From Pyricularia pennisetigena (taxonomy: Eukaryota; Ascomycota; Sordariomycetes; Magnaporthales; Pyriculariaceae): DNA of 64,000 nt. The position numbers were made by a program, and so were the translations under genes. Location of the stretch: positions 806,001-870,000 of the forward strand of contig NW_021940918.1 of the NCBI RefSeq assembly GCF_004337985.1, read 5' to 3'. The notes under the pieces were generated by a model. That model saw only the letters and a program-made list of their open reading frames with translations. It ran no database searches and was not told where the DNA came from. Positions 26,447 through 36,557 of this stretch are shown piece by piece (position 1 is the first letter of the stretch; every line of letters begins with the position of its first letter).

Positions 26447-27697
26447 TTACTTCTCGCGACTAGAGGTGATGGCAGATGCCTTGACAGCCCTGCCTCCATC
26501 AGGACCCTCTATCCAGATGTCCCACGAATCGACAGACGGAGTTGCCTTGGCGGACGTGATGGATGTGTCGGCTTTCGGGACGCGGCGGACGCAGACGCGC
26601 ATGGTCTCACCAACATAGAGCGGCGCCAGGTTACGATAGTCGATGCTTTTGATCCAATGGCGGCGGCGGCCGGCCCCCACGGGACCCCCGGTGGCGCCCA
26701 CGAGTGCCGTCAGCATGAGCACCAGGCTCAGGGGCCCGTGGACCAACAGGTCACGGTGGCCCTCGTGGGTGCGGCAGTACTCGCGGTCAAGGTGGATCCG
26801 ATGCGCGTTGTGGCTGAGTGCGCTGAAGTGGAAGAGCAGGTGACGGGACGGGGTGAGCTCGAAGCTGTAGTCTGGCTTGTGGGGCGCCGGCGCCCTCACT
26901 GCGCTCCTGGTGCTGCTGCTGCTGCTGTTGCCCGGGGTTTGGTTTTGAGCCTTGGCCACGTCCACCTCAACCTCCTCGTCGCGGAGGAACACCAGGGTCC
27001 GGCGTTCGGTAATGTTGACGTAGAGCTTCCGCTCGGCCGGGGTCACATTCCCGAGCTTCCTGAGATCGAATTGACTGTACTCCCTCAACAGGTCGACGTA
27101 GACCTTCTCCTTGCCTGGTTGGCCGCGGACGGTGACGTCGGCGATGGACTCGTGGCAGCCGCAGACCCTCCCCTTTTCGACCAGACGTAGTCCGTCATCA
27201 GTAGTGGTTGTTTCTGAAAAAATCTCACCATCAGGCTTGCGAAGATCGCTCCCGAACTCGATGCTGCCGCCGGCCCACAGACGCCGTGAGAAGCCCGGGC
27301 CGGGCGAGTGTTTAGGGTCGGTGCCGTCGGGCAGCAACTCCGACTCGGTCAGCATGGGCGGGAAATAGACCAGGTGGTGGCCCGGGGGCATATGTACAGC
27401 CCCGTCGCCTTTGGCCAGGCCCTTTCTGTTCTGGCTGTCTTTGGCGCTGTCCGGGAGATAGTCGGCGAGGGCGAGGTTGAGGAGCTGGGATCGGGTTCGG
27501 GATAGGTCATCTTCGATCCAGGCCGGTGGACGAGCCAGCATCTCCTCCCGGAGTCTGGCGGCAAAGCTGTCATTTTCTGCCAGAGAGGGATGGGTGGCAT
27601 AGGAGCGAGACAGTAGTGCCCTTTGTGGTCCTGCCAGGGGGTGTTGTTGTTGTGATGGTCGACTTGTACGCCATGCTACGCAACGTATGGCTTTCAT
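26447..27697 (-). CDS. Mitochondrial 3-hydroxyacyl-thioester dehydratase (Htd2-like)
   Basis: Likely the dehydratase of mitochondrial type II fatty-acid synthesis, which removes water from 3-hydroxyacyl-ACP and ultimately feeds lipoic acid production. One exon, 416 residues. The N terminus (MKAIRCVAWRTSRPSQQQHP, then RALLSRSYATHP) is Arg/Ser-rich without acids, as in a mitochondrial targeting peptide. The C-terminal hotdog region holds the hydratase-like signature AHRIHLDREYCRTHEGHRD followed by LLVHGPLSLVLML. A Ser-rich insert (NSSSSSTRSA) separates the two halves. It is divergent from prephenate dehydratase with 629 bp between start codons. Fungal relatives are often annotated only as mesaconyl-CoA hydratase-like proteins, so the exact substrate is an inference. 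Confidence 0.8.
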   Translation of the reverse strand: MKAIRCVAWRTSRPSQQQHPLAGPQRALLSRSYATHPSLAENDSFAARLREEMLARPPAWIEDDLSRTRSQLLNLALADYLPDSAKDSQNRKGLAKGDGAVHMPPGHHLVYFPPMLTESELLPDGTDPKHSPGPGFSRRLWAGGSIEFGSDLRKPDGEIFSETTTTDDGLRLVEKGRVCGCHESIADVTVRGQPGKEKVYVDLLREYSQFDLRKLGNVTPAERKLYVNITERRTLVFLRDEEVEVDVAKAQNQTPGNSSSSSTRSAVRAPAPHKPDYSFELTPSRHLLFHFSALSHNAHRIHLDREYCRTHEGHRDLLVHGPLSLVLMLTALVGATGGPVGAGRRRHWIKSIDYRNLAPLYVGETMRVCVRRVPKADTSITSAKATPSVDSWDIWIEGPDGGRAVKASAITSSREK

Positions 27698-28326
27698 TGC
27701 GACTGGAGTTGATTTTTGTGAAATTATCGGTTATTACTCGGCAGAATAACGGAATCGCCCAAGATTAAAGAAACGCAAAGCAAATGAACAATATGTAGAC
27801 CTGGCAATCACAAAGCCAAGACGAAGTTAAAATGTTGAGTCGATCAGGAACAAAACAATGAACAACCACCGTCTTGTACACGTGCCAATCACGTGCTGAA
27901 ACGTGATGGTGATAACTTGTCCGCTTGAGTAGGTATCTCAATGAATTGGGATGACAATCACTTACCCCACCTTGACTTGATCAAAATGCTCAACGCTTGT
28001 CCAAAAAGATTCACGCCCTTTTGGGATTCAAGGGCGCCAAATGTTGTTGTCAAGTTGCCTGTAAAAAGCGTTTCTGATCCTTACATGTTTAAAAATAAAT
28101 GTTATGGAAGTCTGACCTTTTGTGCCCAGTATTTTATGACTACTATCAAAAATAATAAATTTTAATACCATGGATGATCAACATCATCGAGTTTGAACCT
28201 GCAACTTACTCATTCGTTCCCTCACTCAAACACCCATATTTTGATGCCTCATCAGCTGGCCATTCAACACACCGTCGTAAAGACCAATATCGAGTACCGA
28301 AGCGAATCCTTTTTAAAAGACACATC
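27698..28326. promoter_or_regulatory. Divergent promoter of dehydratase and prephenate dehydratase genes
   Basis: AT-rich spacer between two divergently transcribed start codons. No protein or RNA gene is seen and no specific binding motif is claimed. Confidence 0.45.
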
Positions 28327-29486
28327 ATGACAGACATACAAACGCGGCGAGAGCCTGGGAATCATGGGTCGTCCGTAGCATATCTAGGACCGCCTGCTTC
28401 ATACTCCCATCAAGTATGTGCTGCATAAAAACAAGCAATACGCTTTATTCCCTCTCTTGATAATTGATATAATAACCACCCCGCCCAAAAAAAGGCTACC
28501 ACATCCCTTTTCCCAGGGGACGGATGGTCGTTAGTCCCTACTGCCACCATCAAAGGTACGTCAAGCCTCCCTTTTTACACAAATACTTTTATCTACCCTT
28601 TATGCTTTCGTATCGCGTCAGTTATACCAAAAGAGAGACTTTCATCTACACCTTTTCCACCCCCTAACAAATCGAAAAAACAACAACAACAACAACAACA
28701 GGCGTATTCGACACAGTCCAAGCAGGCAACGCAGTATACGGCGTGGTGCCCTTTGAAAACTCGACGCACGGCGTCGTAACCTTCACGCTCGACAGCCTGG
28801 GCGACCGCGGTGGCGAGTTTGGCGACATTAGCGTCTGCGGCGAGGTCTACCTGGACGTGCAGCACTTCCTCCTGGGCCGGAGGAACCCGGACGACCCGGA
28901 GAGCCTCGCGCACATCCGCCACGTCTACTCGCACCCGCAGGCCTTTGGCCAGACGCAGGGCTTCACGTCGACCCGCCTCGCGCACGCCGAGCTCGTCGAC
29001 GTGAGCTCCACCAGCCGCGGCGCCGAGATGGCCGCCGCCGACGTCTCGGGCACCAGCGCTGCCGTGGCGAGCGAGATGGCCGCCGCGGCCACGGGGCTCG
29101 ACGTCCTGGCCCGCAGCATCCAGGACCGCGGGGACAACACCACGCGCTTCCTGGTTCTGCGGAGGGGCCCGCCCGCCGTCGTGAGGGAGGAGGCCGCCTT
29201 CGCCGTCCCCGCAGCCGCAGCCGCCACCAAGTCCCTCGTGTCCTTCACCGTGCCGCACCGCTGCCCCGGAGCCCTCGCCGAGGTCCTGCAGTGCTTCCAG
29301 CGCCGGGGCCTCGACCTCACCAGCATCAACAGCCTGCCGAGCCTGATCCGGCCGTTTCAGTACCTCTTCTTTGTCGAGTTTGAGGCTGCAGATCGCGCGG
29401 AGAGCAGCATAGCTGTCGTGCTGGAGGATGTCGCGCGCGTGGCACAGAGCTCACGCTGGTTGGGGAGCTGGGGGAGCAAGCGGTAG
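28327..29486 (+). CDS. PHA2: Prephenate dehydratase with ACT domain
   Basis: Converts prephenate to phenylpyruvate in phenylalanine synthesis. Exons as read here: 28327-28413, 28495-28555 and 28702-29486, giving about 310 residues. The first exon ends in VAYLGPPASYSHQ, the second reads ATTSLFPGDGWSLVPTATIK, and the third begins GVFDTVQAGNAVYGVVPFEN; together they rebuild the family's N-terminal substrate-binding half. The essential Thr-Arg-Phe motif is present in DNTTRFLVL (about residue 197). A C-terminal ACT domain (SLVSFTVPHRCPGALAEVL, then LDLTSINSLPSL) suggests feedback control by phenylalanine. Oddities: the acceptor used for exon 2 follows an A run, and the second intron ends in a (CAA) repeat. 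A stronger-looking acceptor at 28515-28516 breaks the frame. An Ala/Glu-rich insert (about SSTSRGAEMAAADVSG) is expanded. Confidence 0.88.
28681..28700 (+). repeat. (CAA)n microsatellite at a 3' splice site
   Basis: Six CAA units plus CA directly abut the acceptor G of the last prephenate dehydratase intron, replacing the usual pyrimidine tract. Confidence 0.95.
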
Positions 29487-30546
29487 TCTAGTTACTTGGT
29501 TTTTGTTTGTCTTTCTTTCTTCTTCTTCTTTTTTTTTTTTTTTTCTTTTCTTTTCTTTTTCCAGTTAAACAGATATAGAAAGGATCAAGGGACTAAACAA
29601 GAAAAGTCGAATGTGGAAGAAAAAAGAACTCATCGGGATAGCAACCAAGAATAGGGGGAATCAATATAGAACAACACGGATCAGATAGACATGAATGCGC
29701 CAGCGATGGGGAGACCACCCAATAGCAAAATGAGCCGAGTTCATACATAGACGCCAGTAGCAATCATTTGTTAATATGGTCTGCCGTGCCGTGCCGTTCA
29801 TCACTAGTCTAGTCACACATCACTGTCCAGTCTCCGCTTTGTGCCTTTTCAACAATAACGGGCACATACTATAAGCCAATGGTGGATTTCTCAATCTAGA
29901 GTAGATGTTAAAATGAATGTTAGGATAACGGACACCAAGTTCCACATCATGTCGTGGCCGAGATCCGAGCTGCTGGTAGACTACCTAGGAATATCTCCCC
30001 ACCCGTACAGGCTGGCAGTATCCTCACTTTGCCAGGCAGACACCCACACATACGTCCCCTTTCACCAAGACCCCTCTTAACATCCTTGCCGATTTGTCTT
30101 GTCCAGAGCATAGACCATAGACAAAGCCCTGGAAATGACATCTGACTTCTTGAGGCTCCCTTTGACGGTTTGACGGGTTCGTGTGGCGAGGTTGCTCTCT
30201 GTATATGCTCTCATCTACATTTGCTTTCGCCGATTCAGACCAAGATCTTGACTTGACTACATAAAGAATGTAGCTGACAGGACGAGCTGCGATGCGAGCT
30301 TACCTCACAATCTGATATCTACCGCGTGTAAACACAAACTCAAGAAGCCGTCATCACAGAGCGAAGCGGGCTGGGGCGCACGACTTGATGCCCAACGCTG
30401 GTGTTGGGGCTCGACTTGTGCCCCATCTCCATCGCCAATCGCTCTGTCCGAGACAGTTTCGCTGCACGCTGCTCAAAGACGGGCGACTCTGCAGGCGCGG
30501 CTACTTGAGTGTAGTATCCCTCGTTCCCAACGAGGGATTCGGTCTG
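29487..30546. other. Intergenic region between convergent genes
   Basis: No gene supported. A long T-rich stretch (about 29510-29560) follows the prephenate dehydratase stop, probably in its 3' untranslated region; the right end is the eRF1 3' flank. Confidence 0.5.
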
Positions 30547-32216
30547 TCAATCTGTTGGGTTGTTAGTTGTATTATTCCCTTTCTCTGAGCTCCGGCCAGG
30601 CAACCAGAGGAAGAATATGGTCACGTACCATCGTAGTAGTCGTCATCGTCGTCAACTTCAGCTAACTGCTCAAAGTTCACCTTGTATCGGAGGAGGCCGC
30701 CGATACCACCAAAGCCCTTAACGAACTGGTTGCCTTCGGTGGAACGGTCCGAGACGAACTCCAGCGCCGTACCAAAGTCCTTGTAGTGCTCGGCAATCCA
30801 CTCGAGGAAGGACTCTTGGTTGACAACTTCCATCTCCTGTCCCGTCTCCTTGTCCATGAACTGATCCCGGTTTCCGGTCTCCTGCTCCTTAGTTGTGTGA
30901 AGGATTATCTCGGTACCAGTGCTGTCCTTGAGAGTCCAGCGGGTGATCTCCAGGTTCTCGAAAACAATGAGCGTCTCCACAGCACCCAACTCCAAGGCCT
31001 TGAGCGTATCCTCAACACCATAGCAGATTCTGCCGGTGTCCTGGCTGATCTCCTCAAAGTACTTGCCAATGAGCTTCTTCTCCTGGATGAACTTGACGTT
31101 ACCAAGTGTCTCAGACGAAAGCTCAATCGCCTGGTTGAAGCCGTTCTCGCCACCGTACGAAACGTCAACAACTTTGATGACCTTGGTCGCCAGACGGCCG
31201 TCAAACATGTCGGAGGCATTAAGATCATTCTTGAAATCAGCCGAACCGGCGAGAATGAGACCAGCAACGTTGACCTTGTCAGCCGTGATAAAGTTTTGCA
31301 CAGCCAACTCAGCGACCTTGCGAACGTAGTTGTGACGTTTCTCCTCACGCAAACGCGCAAAACGTAGAGCGGACTGACCACCACGTCCGTGCTTCTTGGG
31401 AAGATCAACCGAGAACTTGTGGACGATGTCTCGGGTGTTGCCGCTCAGAGTGCCAAACAGAGCTCCGTTACCGTCCATGATGATGAAACCAAACTTCTGG
31501 TCTGACTCGAGCAGCTCGGCGAGTGCCTCGGTGTGAAACTTGTTGTCGCAAAGATAGAGTGAGGTGTTGATCGGCTTAAAAGGCTCAAAATCGATGTTGA
31601 CCTTCCTCTCCTTGCCTTCCGAGGTCAAGATTTCACCACAGTACACGACGAGGCCATTTGGTGGAACCTTATTGTAGAGCTTAAGCCTCTGCTGGGTGGA
31701 AGTAATGGCCGAAAGGACAGATTGCCGATTCACGCGAGATTTGATATTCGAGGCAGTACCCTATTGTCGTATTAGCGCCACTAGTCGCGTCGTCGAGAGC
31801 CTCCTTCGGTACGTACGTATTCTTCAGCCAACATCTTGGCTGCCTGCGAGATCTGGGCCTTGGGAGCTGTGACAGTGTCGACATGTTAGTCTATAGTCTT
31901 CTCTGGCGTTTCTCATGCCAGGCCCTCGGATCAGGTTTGGACAGCAACGTACGGATGATCAACGAGATCATGCTGGTGCCGTTTCCTCTAGCCGCCTCGA
32001 GGCGCTTGATGAGCTTCTTCACCTTCCATATCTCGATCTACAAGACAACAAGTCGCACAATGTCAGCAAGAAAAGTTTGACACCAGGATCGACCGTGAAG
32101 AGACCGGGTTTCGGCGAGGGACAGACGAATCTGCCCGGCACCGCAAACATGAACCAATTATAGTAGAGCATCAACCGTACGTTCTTCTCAGCCTCATTTG
32201 CCTGAGGGTCGCTCAT
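30547..32216 (-). CDS. SUP45: Translation release factor eRF1 (SUP45)
   Basis: Recognises all three stop codons in the ribosomal A site and triggers peptide release with eRF3. Minus-strand exons: 32216-32181, 32037-31953, 31866-31817, 31760-30629 and 30551-30547, about 435 residues, matching the family. Diagnostic motifs are all present: NIKS (about 62-65), YLCDNKF in the stop-decoding pocket, and GGQ (about 184-186, in [10 protein letters not shown]), which drives hydrolysis. The first exon is only 12 codons ([12 protein letters not shown]). The last coding exon is 5 nt, contributing the end of an Asp codon and TGA, so the protein ends in DDDDDYYDD; if that last intron is retained the end is YYDGT instead. 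The acidic C terminus is the eRF3/PP2A-contact region in relatives. Divergent from the DUF1770-like gene. Confidence 0.95.
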
Positions 32217-33095
32217 CTTGACAGAATACCCTTACTGGGTCGGTCACAAACTGTGGGAAACAACAAAACTGAAAAAAAGAAAGCCTTATTTCCCGAGGGA
32301 AACCGGAGAAGATACGTTCCGACTTTTTTTTTTTTTTTTTTTTTTCTTTTTTTGGAAGATGTGTAGGATCAAGAAAACTGATGGTTTTTTGCGAATGGTA
32401 GTGGGGGTGTTCGAAGGAGGGGGGCAGACATAAAGAGCTTTTAGCGCAAAGGGCGACTTTTTTTGTGCCACGCGTTTTGAACTTGGTCACCCAAAAGAAA
32501 ATGACAAGGGGCAAGGGCTGGGATTGCGGCGGAGACCCTTTTGGGGCCAGTGACCTCACTCTGCTGCGCCAGCTGGTTGGTAACGGGGTACCCAGCAAGC
32601 TTGCTAAGCTAATTGTTAGGCCAACATGGCCAACTCTGAATAAAATAGATGACAGCGTTCCAATTTTGTACCCGCACCAAGGCTGACAAGGTGAAGGCTA
32701 GTGTGAACGAACGAGTCACTCGAATCACCACCGAAATAGTTTAGAGCGATGGGGTCAAGGCGGAGCTTCAACAACCAATGAAACATGGCCGGGCCACGAG
32801 GACTAGGGTCCGCGGGAGCTGCGAGAAAGGGCTGCTTGCCAGCCGGGGAGTTGATGGAGTGCAGGCTAAGAGGTACCCAGCCAAGCCAGCCCCTAACCCC
32901 AGATTATGATTGATGAAGTCACCCGGCTTTTGTATCCAAACGACCAACCACCACGCGTGCCTTCGGGTCCTTTGTAGACGCCATTGGAAAACGCTGCGTC
33001 CATATTTATGAAGGCTTTCAACTACCGTTAGCGAGTAGAACTTTTACAGTGACCACCCAAATCGGTCCACTGCGAAAGAAAAAGAAACAACCGAG
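32217..33095. promoter_or_regulatory. Divergent promoter of eRF1 and DUF1770-like genes
   Basis: No gene seen. It contains a T22 tract (32324-32345) about 110 bp upstream of the eRF1 start codon and G/C-rich sequence near 32500-32600. Confidence 0.45.
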
Positions 33096-33720
33096 ATGGC
33101 ATCATCGCTGCCGACGCAGCTGGCAGAGACCATCCAAACCGCACACATCAAACGTGAACCGTCGCCCTCGCACGACATCAACCCCTCCACCGCAGCCGAC
33201 AAGGTCGAGCCTCTTTCGGCCAGCGAGAAGCATCACGATGACGTCGGGAGCATAGACGGCATCTCGGACCCGGAGCCGCTGCATGTCGACGAGGAGGAGG
33301 AGGATGAAGACGACGAGGACGACGAGGACTTTCATGCGCTCAACCGCCGGAGGCGGAGGGCCAACCTCCCGCCCATGCCGGATTTGCGGTTTGAGCAGAG
33401 CTATCTCAGAAGCATATCCAACGCGAAGACGTGGTACAAGGTTGCGTTCATTACGGTCTGCGACCAGGTAAGCAACACCTGGGGTGGTGGATGAGCTCAT
33501 TCACCTGATGTTGATGAACGAAAACAAGACTGACATGGGCTCGATACGGCAGGTTATGATGCCCTTGCTTCAAGGAACGCTTTACAATCTGGCATGGTGC
33601 GGATGGCAGTACTGGAACAAGACGGCTCAAATACACGGCTCAACGGCCGGGGCTAGGTTGAGGCGGTGGTGGTACGGGGTCAACAACTGGAAGATTCCTC
33701 CCGAGAGGAGGAGAAGGTAG
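33096..33720 (+). CDS. DUF1770-like fungal protein
   Basis: A fungus-specific protein of unknown function resembling the DUF1770 family. Exons 33096-33467 and 33553-33720, 85-bp intron (GTAAGC...GCAG), 179 residues. The recognisable core is split by the intron: LPPMPDLRFEQSYLRSISNA, then VAFITVCDQ joined to VMMPLLQGTLYNLAWCGWQY. The N-terminal 80 residues are hydrophilic, with a strongly acidic Glu/Asp run (about residues 65-80), followed by a basic NRRRRRANL. The conserved C-terminal helix region is amphipathic and ends in PPERRRR. Membrane association via the hydrophobic LLQGTLYNLAWCGWQYW stretch is possible but weakly supported. It converges with the WHIM-domain gene. Confidence 0.8.
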
Positions 33721-34210
33721 ACTCCATAGATGGATGAGTGATTTCTTAGACGAAACAGAGCGATTTCTGGTATGACATGGTCTGCACTGGACATACTTGG
33801 GTCCACGTTCGCGAGATACACAAGTGCAAGGTCTTATTGTTTGGCATGTTTTTGCACTACTACAAGCCACTTGGATACAATGGTGATTAATGTGTAAAGG
33901 ATTGCTTGATATCTATCATGAGCTAATTCTTGCAAAAGCCGAGGCGACATGTCGCAGAAGCGCCTCTTGCTTCTATAGCTCAAGCTCACAGCTTTTTTCT
34001 CTCCCTCTCTTCTTTTTCTGCCTTCAAAACCAAGATCTAGAAACCTGATAATATTTGCACCACAAGACTACAAAATGGAAGACGGAGTGTGCAAGAAAAC
34101 AGGTCTCGAACATGCAAAAGACTGCCAATATGCTGCAACAAGTTAATGAATTTTGGTACAAGGCACCCAATGGCAGTCAAAGCTCCGGTGATGTGTCGTT
34201 CTTGACAGTA
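33721..34210. other. 3' flank between convergent genes
   Basis: No gene seen between the DUF1770-like stop and the stop of the WHIM-domain gene. T/C-rich near 33990-34020. Confidence 0.5.
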
Positions 34211-36557
34211 CTAAACATCAATCGGGGTTGCAAGTTGCGATGTCTTCTCCGGGCTTCGAATCGCCAAAGATGTGGTTGGCAAATCACGCCCAGGGTCGTT
34301 GGCACCCGAGCTAGATTGCGCAAGAGGCTTATTTGTAGACTTGGTTTGATCCGGCTTCCTACCAACTGAAACGCCGTCGTCATCGTCGGGAATAGGAGAT
34401 TGGAGAGTAACCTGCGGTCGTTCTAGTCTTGGTGGTGTTGCTTGACGCTGCACCGTCTCGCCGGGCTTGCTGCTCTCGGAACTGCTTGGGCTTACTTGCG
34501 CGTTGTCACCAGTCAGCTTCTCGGCGGATTTATCTGCCTTGGTGTACCTGCCAGTATGACGGTCATATGAGACCTTCACTGGAAGTTTCACCACTAAGCT
34601 CGAGTCGACTTCGTCGCCATCGAGCATGTCCGCGTCTTCCTCAAATTCATCGTCGTCATCCTCACTCTCGTCAGGAACATGCTCGTCACCCTCTTCATCA
34701 TCACCAAAGTCAGGCTCACTATCATCATCGGGCGCGTCCGAGTCAAATTCGTCACTCCCATTGGCCTTTTTGTTAGATGACTTTCCCGACCAGCCGTTCG
34801 TTCCGTGGTTGACAGCGGCAGAGCGGCGTGGCCTACCATTCGGCCCTGCGGACACGCCGTCATCTTTCATCTCGGTGTCGCCATCATAGGATGCTACGCT
34901 GTCCGTGGCCCCGGGAGCACTGCCTAGCATATCGGCGTTCAGCCGGTTCGGTGCCCGTATCTGACGGCCCCGTGATGTTGTGACGGGGCCGGCAGGCTCG
35001 GCCGGCGTTTGCGTACCATGGCGCGTAGATCTTCTCGTCGCAGTCGAGTCGCTGTTGAAATCGTAGTCGTCTTCATCGAAAGTGTACTTTGCACGCTTGC
35101 CTCGTGTTCGGCCTTCATAGAGGGAGAAGCCCGGCTCGGGGCGCTTGAACTGCTGCTTGCGTGCGAGACGGTATTCGCGACGTCTCAGTTTCTGTATATG
35201 GTTAGCAACGATCCCCGTCCATCCAAAAAGAAGTCTGGCTTTAGAGACTTACCTCAAGCGCATCCTCAAAATGTGGTATGTGATCTTGTAACCTTTGGCT
35301 CAGTTTGCGCGCCTTGGGCCCACCATCATCGGTCAACAGCTTATCTGTCAGGGCATTGACCTCCTCTATGCTACCGGCGACACTCCACCATGTACGTTGG
35401 AAACCGGCAGGATTGCTCTCGCGATATATACGGAAGGATGTGTCTCCGGGGCCTTCAACCAGAAAGTACCGCCGTCTGTCGCTGTCGGAGCCCAGAGGCT
35501 GAACTGAAAGGGGTTGGTTCAGGTCGTCGTCCATGCGTTTATTCTTGTAAGCAGAGTCGATGATGTCCTTGACAGTCTTGCAGTACTGCATCGTCCAAAG
35601 GATGAATGTTCGAAGGAGGTCAAGCTGTTGGCGGGCGCGTTAGTAGACCGTCCCTGCATTAACCAATATGCAAGTAGGGTAGATCAAAATGGTGGCTTGA
35701 AAAATATATAATAGCGGCTGGAAATCATTTAACCTACTCTCTGAACTGGTGTCATTGAGGCAAACGTCGCTCCGCCAGCCAGAGGGCTCTTTCCGTTCCA
35801 GCTCGATGGCCATGACGATTCGTGGGTTTTGATCGCATCCTCGACTGCTCTGTTGTAGTGTCCAATTCTGTTCAGGTTCCCGGAGTTGGTAAGTACGTAG
35901 CCAGCATGGATTTGACGTAAGGTCTGCCTGGCGATCGTGGTGAGTTGTGAGTGAGGACCTACTTGATCTCTTGCTGGCGATTGAGGAGGAGCTTCAAGAT
36001 GGCGCACAAAAACAGCTCCACTCGATCACCCGGGGTTGAGTCGACAATCTCTCGTTCGAGTTCCTGAGGTCCAAATGTTGCTAGGTTCTTTGAGAAAATA
36101 TCGTTGAATTTGGCTCTAAACATAACAATGAACTGTGATTTTTTTTGCAGGTGGTGGCCATCTCCAAAAGTTAGCAAGGCTGTTTGTTTGTTGCCTTTCC
36201 GGACCTAGGCAACGTAGCTAACCCCTCCCCCCAACGCCCACATCAAATATTTGAACGCGATATCTCGCGTTGTCCCGCTTTTGCGACGCGACTTCTTTTT
36301 TGGAAAAAGAACAAAAATTAAATACTCACGGCAATGTCTGGATTATCCGCGAGAACATATTCATGAGGCGGAGAAGGTTCTCGCTTGCGAGGTGGTGGTG
36401 AGTCTTCCTTGGGTGCAGCCTCGTCCTTCTTAGGTACGGCGTGGAAGAACTTCAAGATGCCATCCTGTCGCTTTAATTGAACGTCGGACTCGTCTCCAGA
36501 TGGCGGTGGAGAAAGCGAATCGACAGAAGACAAGGCTGAAGAGTCGTCGTCTGACAT
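34211..36557 (-). CDS. WHIM/DDT-like chromatin-remodelling accessory protein
   Basis: Probable nuclear partner of an ISWI-type remodeller. Minus-strand exons: 36557-36330, 36132-35963, 35867-35738, 35624-35253 and 35191-34211, all joining in phase, about 626 residues. The N terminus is acidic/Ser-rich (MSDDDSSALSSVDSLSPPPS). Residues of about 75-175 (FRAKFNDIFSKNLATFGPQE, then DRVELFLCAILKLLLNRQQE) resemble the helical DDT/WHIM1 region. A WHIM2/3-like block follows (DSDRRRYFLVEGPGDTSFRI, then RTWWSVAGSIEEVNAL). The C-terminal 300 residues are highly charged: a basic GRTRGKRAKYTF element, a long Asp/Glu stretch, and Ser/Thr/Pro-rich sequence. The assignment rests on my reading of the family pattern; it could belong to another DDT-domain subgroup. 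The short introns (49-197 bp) all have GT..AG ends. Confidence 0.7.

Noticed and set aside
28174..28210. Possible tRNA T-arm-like GTTCAAA on the minus strand
   Set aside because: No matching stems or acceptor arm could be drawn around it.
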